From Acetoanaerobium sticklandii (GTDB taxonomy: Bacteria > Bacillota > Clostridia > Peptostreptococcales > Filifactoraceae), in assembly GCF_000196455.1 (NCBI RefSeq), contig NC_014614.1:2306001-2370000 (forward strand): a stretch of DNA of 64,000 nucleotides. The letters are read 5' to 3'. The position numbers and the translations under genes were made by a program. The notes beneath the pieces are model-generated. The model had not been told where the DNA came from and made no database searches. It was given only the letters and a program-made list of their open reading frames with translations. Numbering within the stretch: the stretch's first letter is position 1; every line of letters begins with the position of its first letter. Below are positions 61,313 to 64,000 of this stretch, piece by piece.

Positions 61313-61353
61313 AAAAATCTCAATAGTTATATACCATAACCATCAAGATTTTT
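61313..61353 (-). terminator. Terminator after the GNAT gene
   Basis: AAAAATCT pairs with AGATTTTT and GTTAT with ATAAC inside; TTTTACTTAT follows on the minus strand. It is about 20 bp after the stop of the acetyltransferase gene. Confidence 0.7.
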
Positions 61354-61371
61354 ATCATAATAATTAAATAT

Positions 61372-61950
61372 TTATTTTTTAACTTGGTTCTTCTTTTTTA
61401 CTATATCTGCTATAACAGGTGATTTAAACTCACTAGCTAGCATATCCATATATATAGTATCGAATTTTTGACCAGCTATTATTTTAGTTTCTCTAAGTCT
61501 TCCTGCTTCTTTAAATCCCACTTTTTCATAGCATGATATAGCAATTTTATTATAATCGTATACCTTTAAATACATATTGTGAAAATTTAATATATTAAAT
61601 CCAAAATCTAGAATCAAATTTAAAGATTCTTGTCCATAGCCTTTGCTTTGATCTTCTTTTTTTCCTATAAAAACTCCTATTTCAGCACATCTATTTAGAG
61701 TATCTATATTTAATATACCTATATTCCCAACCAAAGTATGTCTTTGCCTATCTACTATCGCGAAGTTATATTCTGTATTTTGAAGATGCGCTAATATCTC
61801 TCTTTCTTTTTCAGGTGTTATTATTTTAGATGCTGTCATTAGCCCTATGCTGATATCCAAATCATTAAGCCATCTCGTATAAAGCTCATAATCCTCTTGG
61901 TTAATAGGTGATAGATAGCATAGCTTACCCTCTATTTTTTTATAGTACAT
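61372..61950 (-). CDS. GNAT-family N-acetyltransferase
   Basis: Acetyltransferase of the Gcn5-related type, similar to RimJ/RimL-like enzymes and spermidine acetyltransferases. I start at MYYKKIEGKLCYLSPI (ATG 61950) behind AAGGGGGGA; an upstream ATG ten codons earlier covers that site. The 192-residue protein has the acetyl-CoA-binding region with VFIGKKEDQSKGYGQESLNLILDFGF (about 96-121), followed by NMYLKVYDYNKIAISCYEKVGFKEAGRLRE. The substrate cannot be told. Monocistronic between the 5S gene and nrdJ. Confidence 0.85.
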   Translation of the reverse strand: MYYKKIEGKLCYLSPINQEDYELYTRWLNDLDISIGLMTASKIITPEKEREILAHLQNTEYNFAIVDRQRHTLVGNIGILNIDTLNRCAEIGVFIGKKEDQSKGYGQESLNLILDFGFNILNFHNMYLKVYDYNKIAISCYEKVGFKEAGRLRETKIIAGQKFDTIYMDMLASEFKSPVIADIVKKKNQVKK

Positions 61951-62045
61951 TACAGTCCCCCCTTTAGCCTTTCTGTACATAAGTTTTATACATTATATTA
62001 CGTATGCCATGCTATATCAATATCTTTTATTTTTTTGCATTAAAA

Positions 62046-62071
62046 AACCACAGAAATCATATTCTGTGGTT
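62046..62071 (-). terminator. Terminator of the rRNA operon
   Basis: AACCACAGAA (62046-62055) pairs perfectly with TTCTGTGGTT (62062-62071) with a 6-nt loop, and TTTTTAATGC-type sequence follows on the minus strand. It lies just past the 3' end of 5S rRNA. Confidence 0.85.
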
Positions 62072-62075
62072 AGTC

Positions 62076-62195
62076 AATTGGCTACGTCCTACTCTCCCGG
62101 GACCCTGCGGTCCAAGTACCATCGGCGATGAAGAGCTTAACTGCTGTGTTCGGGATGGGAACAGGTGTATCCTCTTCTCTATAATAGCCATATTG
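62076..62195 (-). rRNA. rrf: 5S ribosomal RNA
   Basis: The region has the 5S signature: CCCATCCCGAACACAGCAGTTAAG-type loop A/B sequence and TGGTACTTGGACCGCAGGGTCC-type helix IV, with termini CAAT...ATTG and TGGCTA/TAGCCA pairing as helix I. The length is about 120 nt; ends are approximate. It follows 23S by about 45 nt. Confidence 0.92.
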
Positions 62196-62239
62196 TTAGT
62201 GTTTGCACACTAAAAACTGCATATCATAATCCTAAGTTA

Positions 62240-64000
<1,761 letters not shown>

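Overview
The window is low-GC DNA from a strictly anaerobic, amino-acid-fermenting clostridium. Every protein gene I support lies on the minus strand, so transcription runs from high to low coordinates. A complete D-proline reductase (Stickland) locus, a proS-prdX pair, class II ribonucleotide reductase, ThyX and sporulation-type sigma-H together point to Peptostreptococcaceae. The best match I can suggest from knowledge is Acetoanaerobium (Clostridium) sticklandii or a close relative. This is an inference from gene content, not from a database search.

Region 1 (1-28.7 kb) is the core information-processing block. In transcription order it holds rlmB, rae1/yacP, sigH, tRNA-Thr, tuf2, rpmG, secE, nusG, rplK, rplA, L10 leader, rplJ, rplL, terminator, rpoB, rpoC, rpsL, rpsG, fusA and tuf1. 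A livKHMGF branched-chain amino acid ABC transporter then interrupts the usual str-to-S10 junction, followed by rpsJ, rplC, rplD, rplW, rplB, rpsS and rplV (cut by the window edge). Near-consensus promoters with 17-bp spacers can be read ahead of rpmG, rplJ, rpoB, rpsL, tRNA-Thr, livK and rpsJ. The two tuf genes and their terminators look identical over about 1.25 kb.

Region 2 (28.7-44.3 kb) is centred on proline. It carries thyX, a DMT permease and a chemotaxis receptor, then the prd operon read as prdC-prdA-small ORF-prdB-prdD-prdE-prdF-TauE-type permease. The operon starts from a textbook sigma-54 promoter preceded by three 16-bp palindromes, probably PrdR enhancer sites. Upstream lie prdR (CBS-CBS-PAS-AAA+-Fis activator), prdX (mischarged tRNA-Pro editing) and proS behind a T-box leader. 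Both prdB and prdC contain in-frame UGA codons best read as selenocysteine, so each would be split or truncated by naive gene calling. PrdD and PrdE together look like a PrdA paralogue divided exactly at the PrdA self-cleavage site.

Region 3 (44.2-62 kb) contains mrnC, cysS, cysE, cysK, a nucleoid-associated protein, gltX, ispF, ispD, a small membrane protein, a dppABCDF peptide transporter, a His-rich DUF1292 protein, nrdJ with two NrdR-like boxes, and a GNAT acetyltransferase. Region 4 (62-64 kb) is the 3' end of an rRNA operon: 5S and partial 23S. No CRISPR array, insertion sequence, prophage or plasmid gene was seen.
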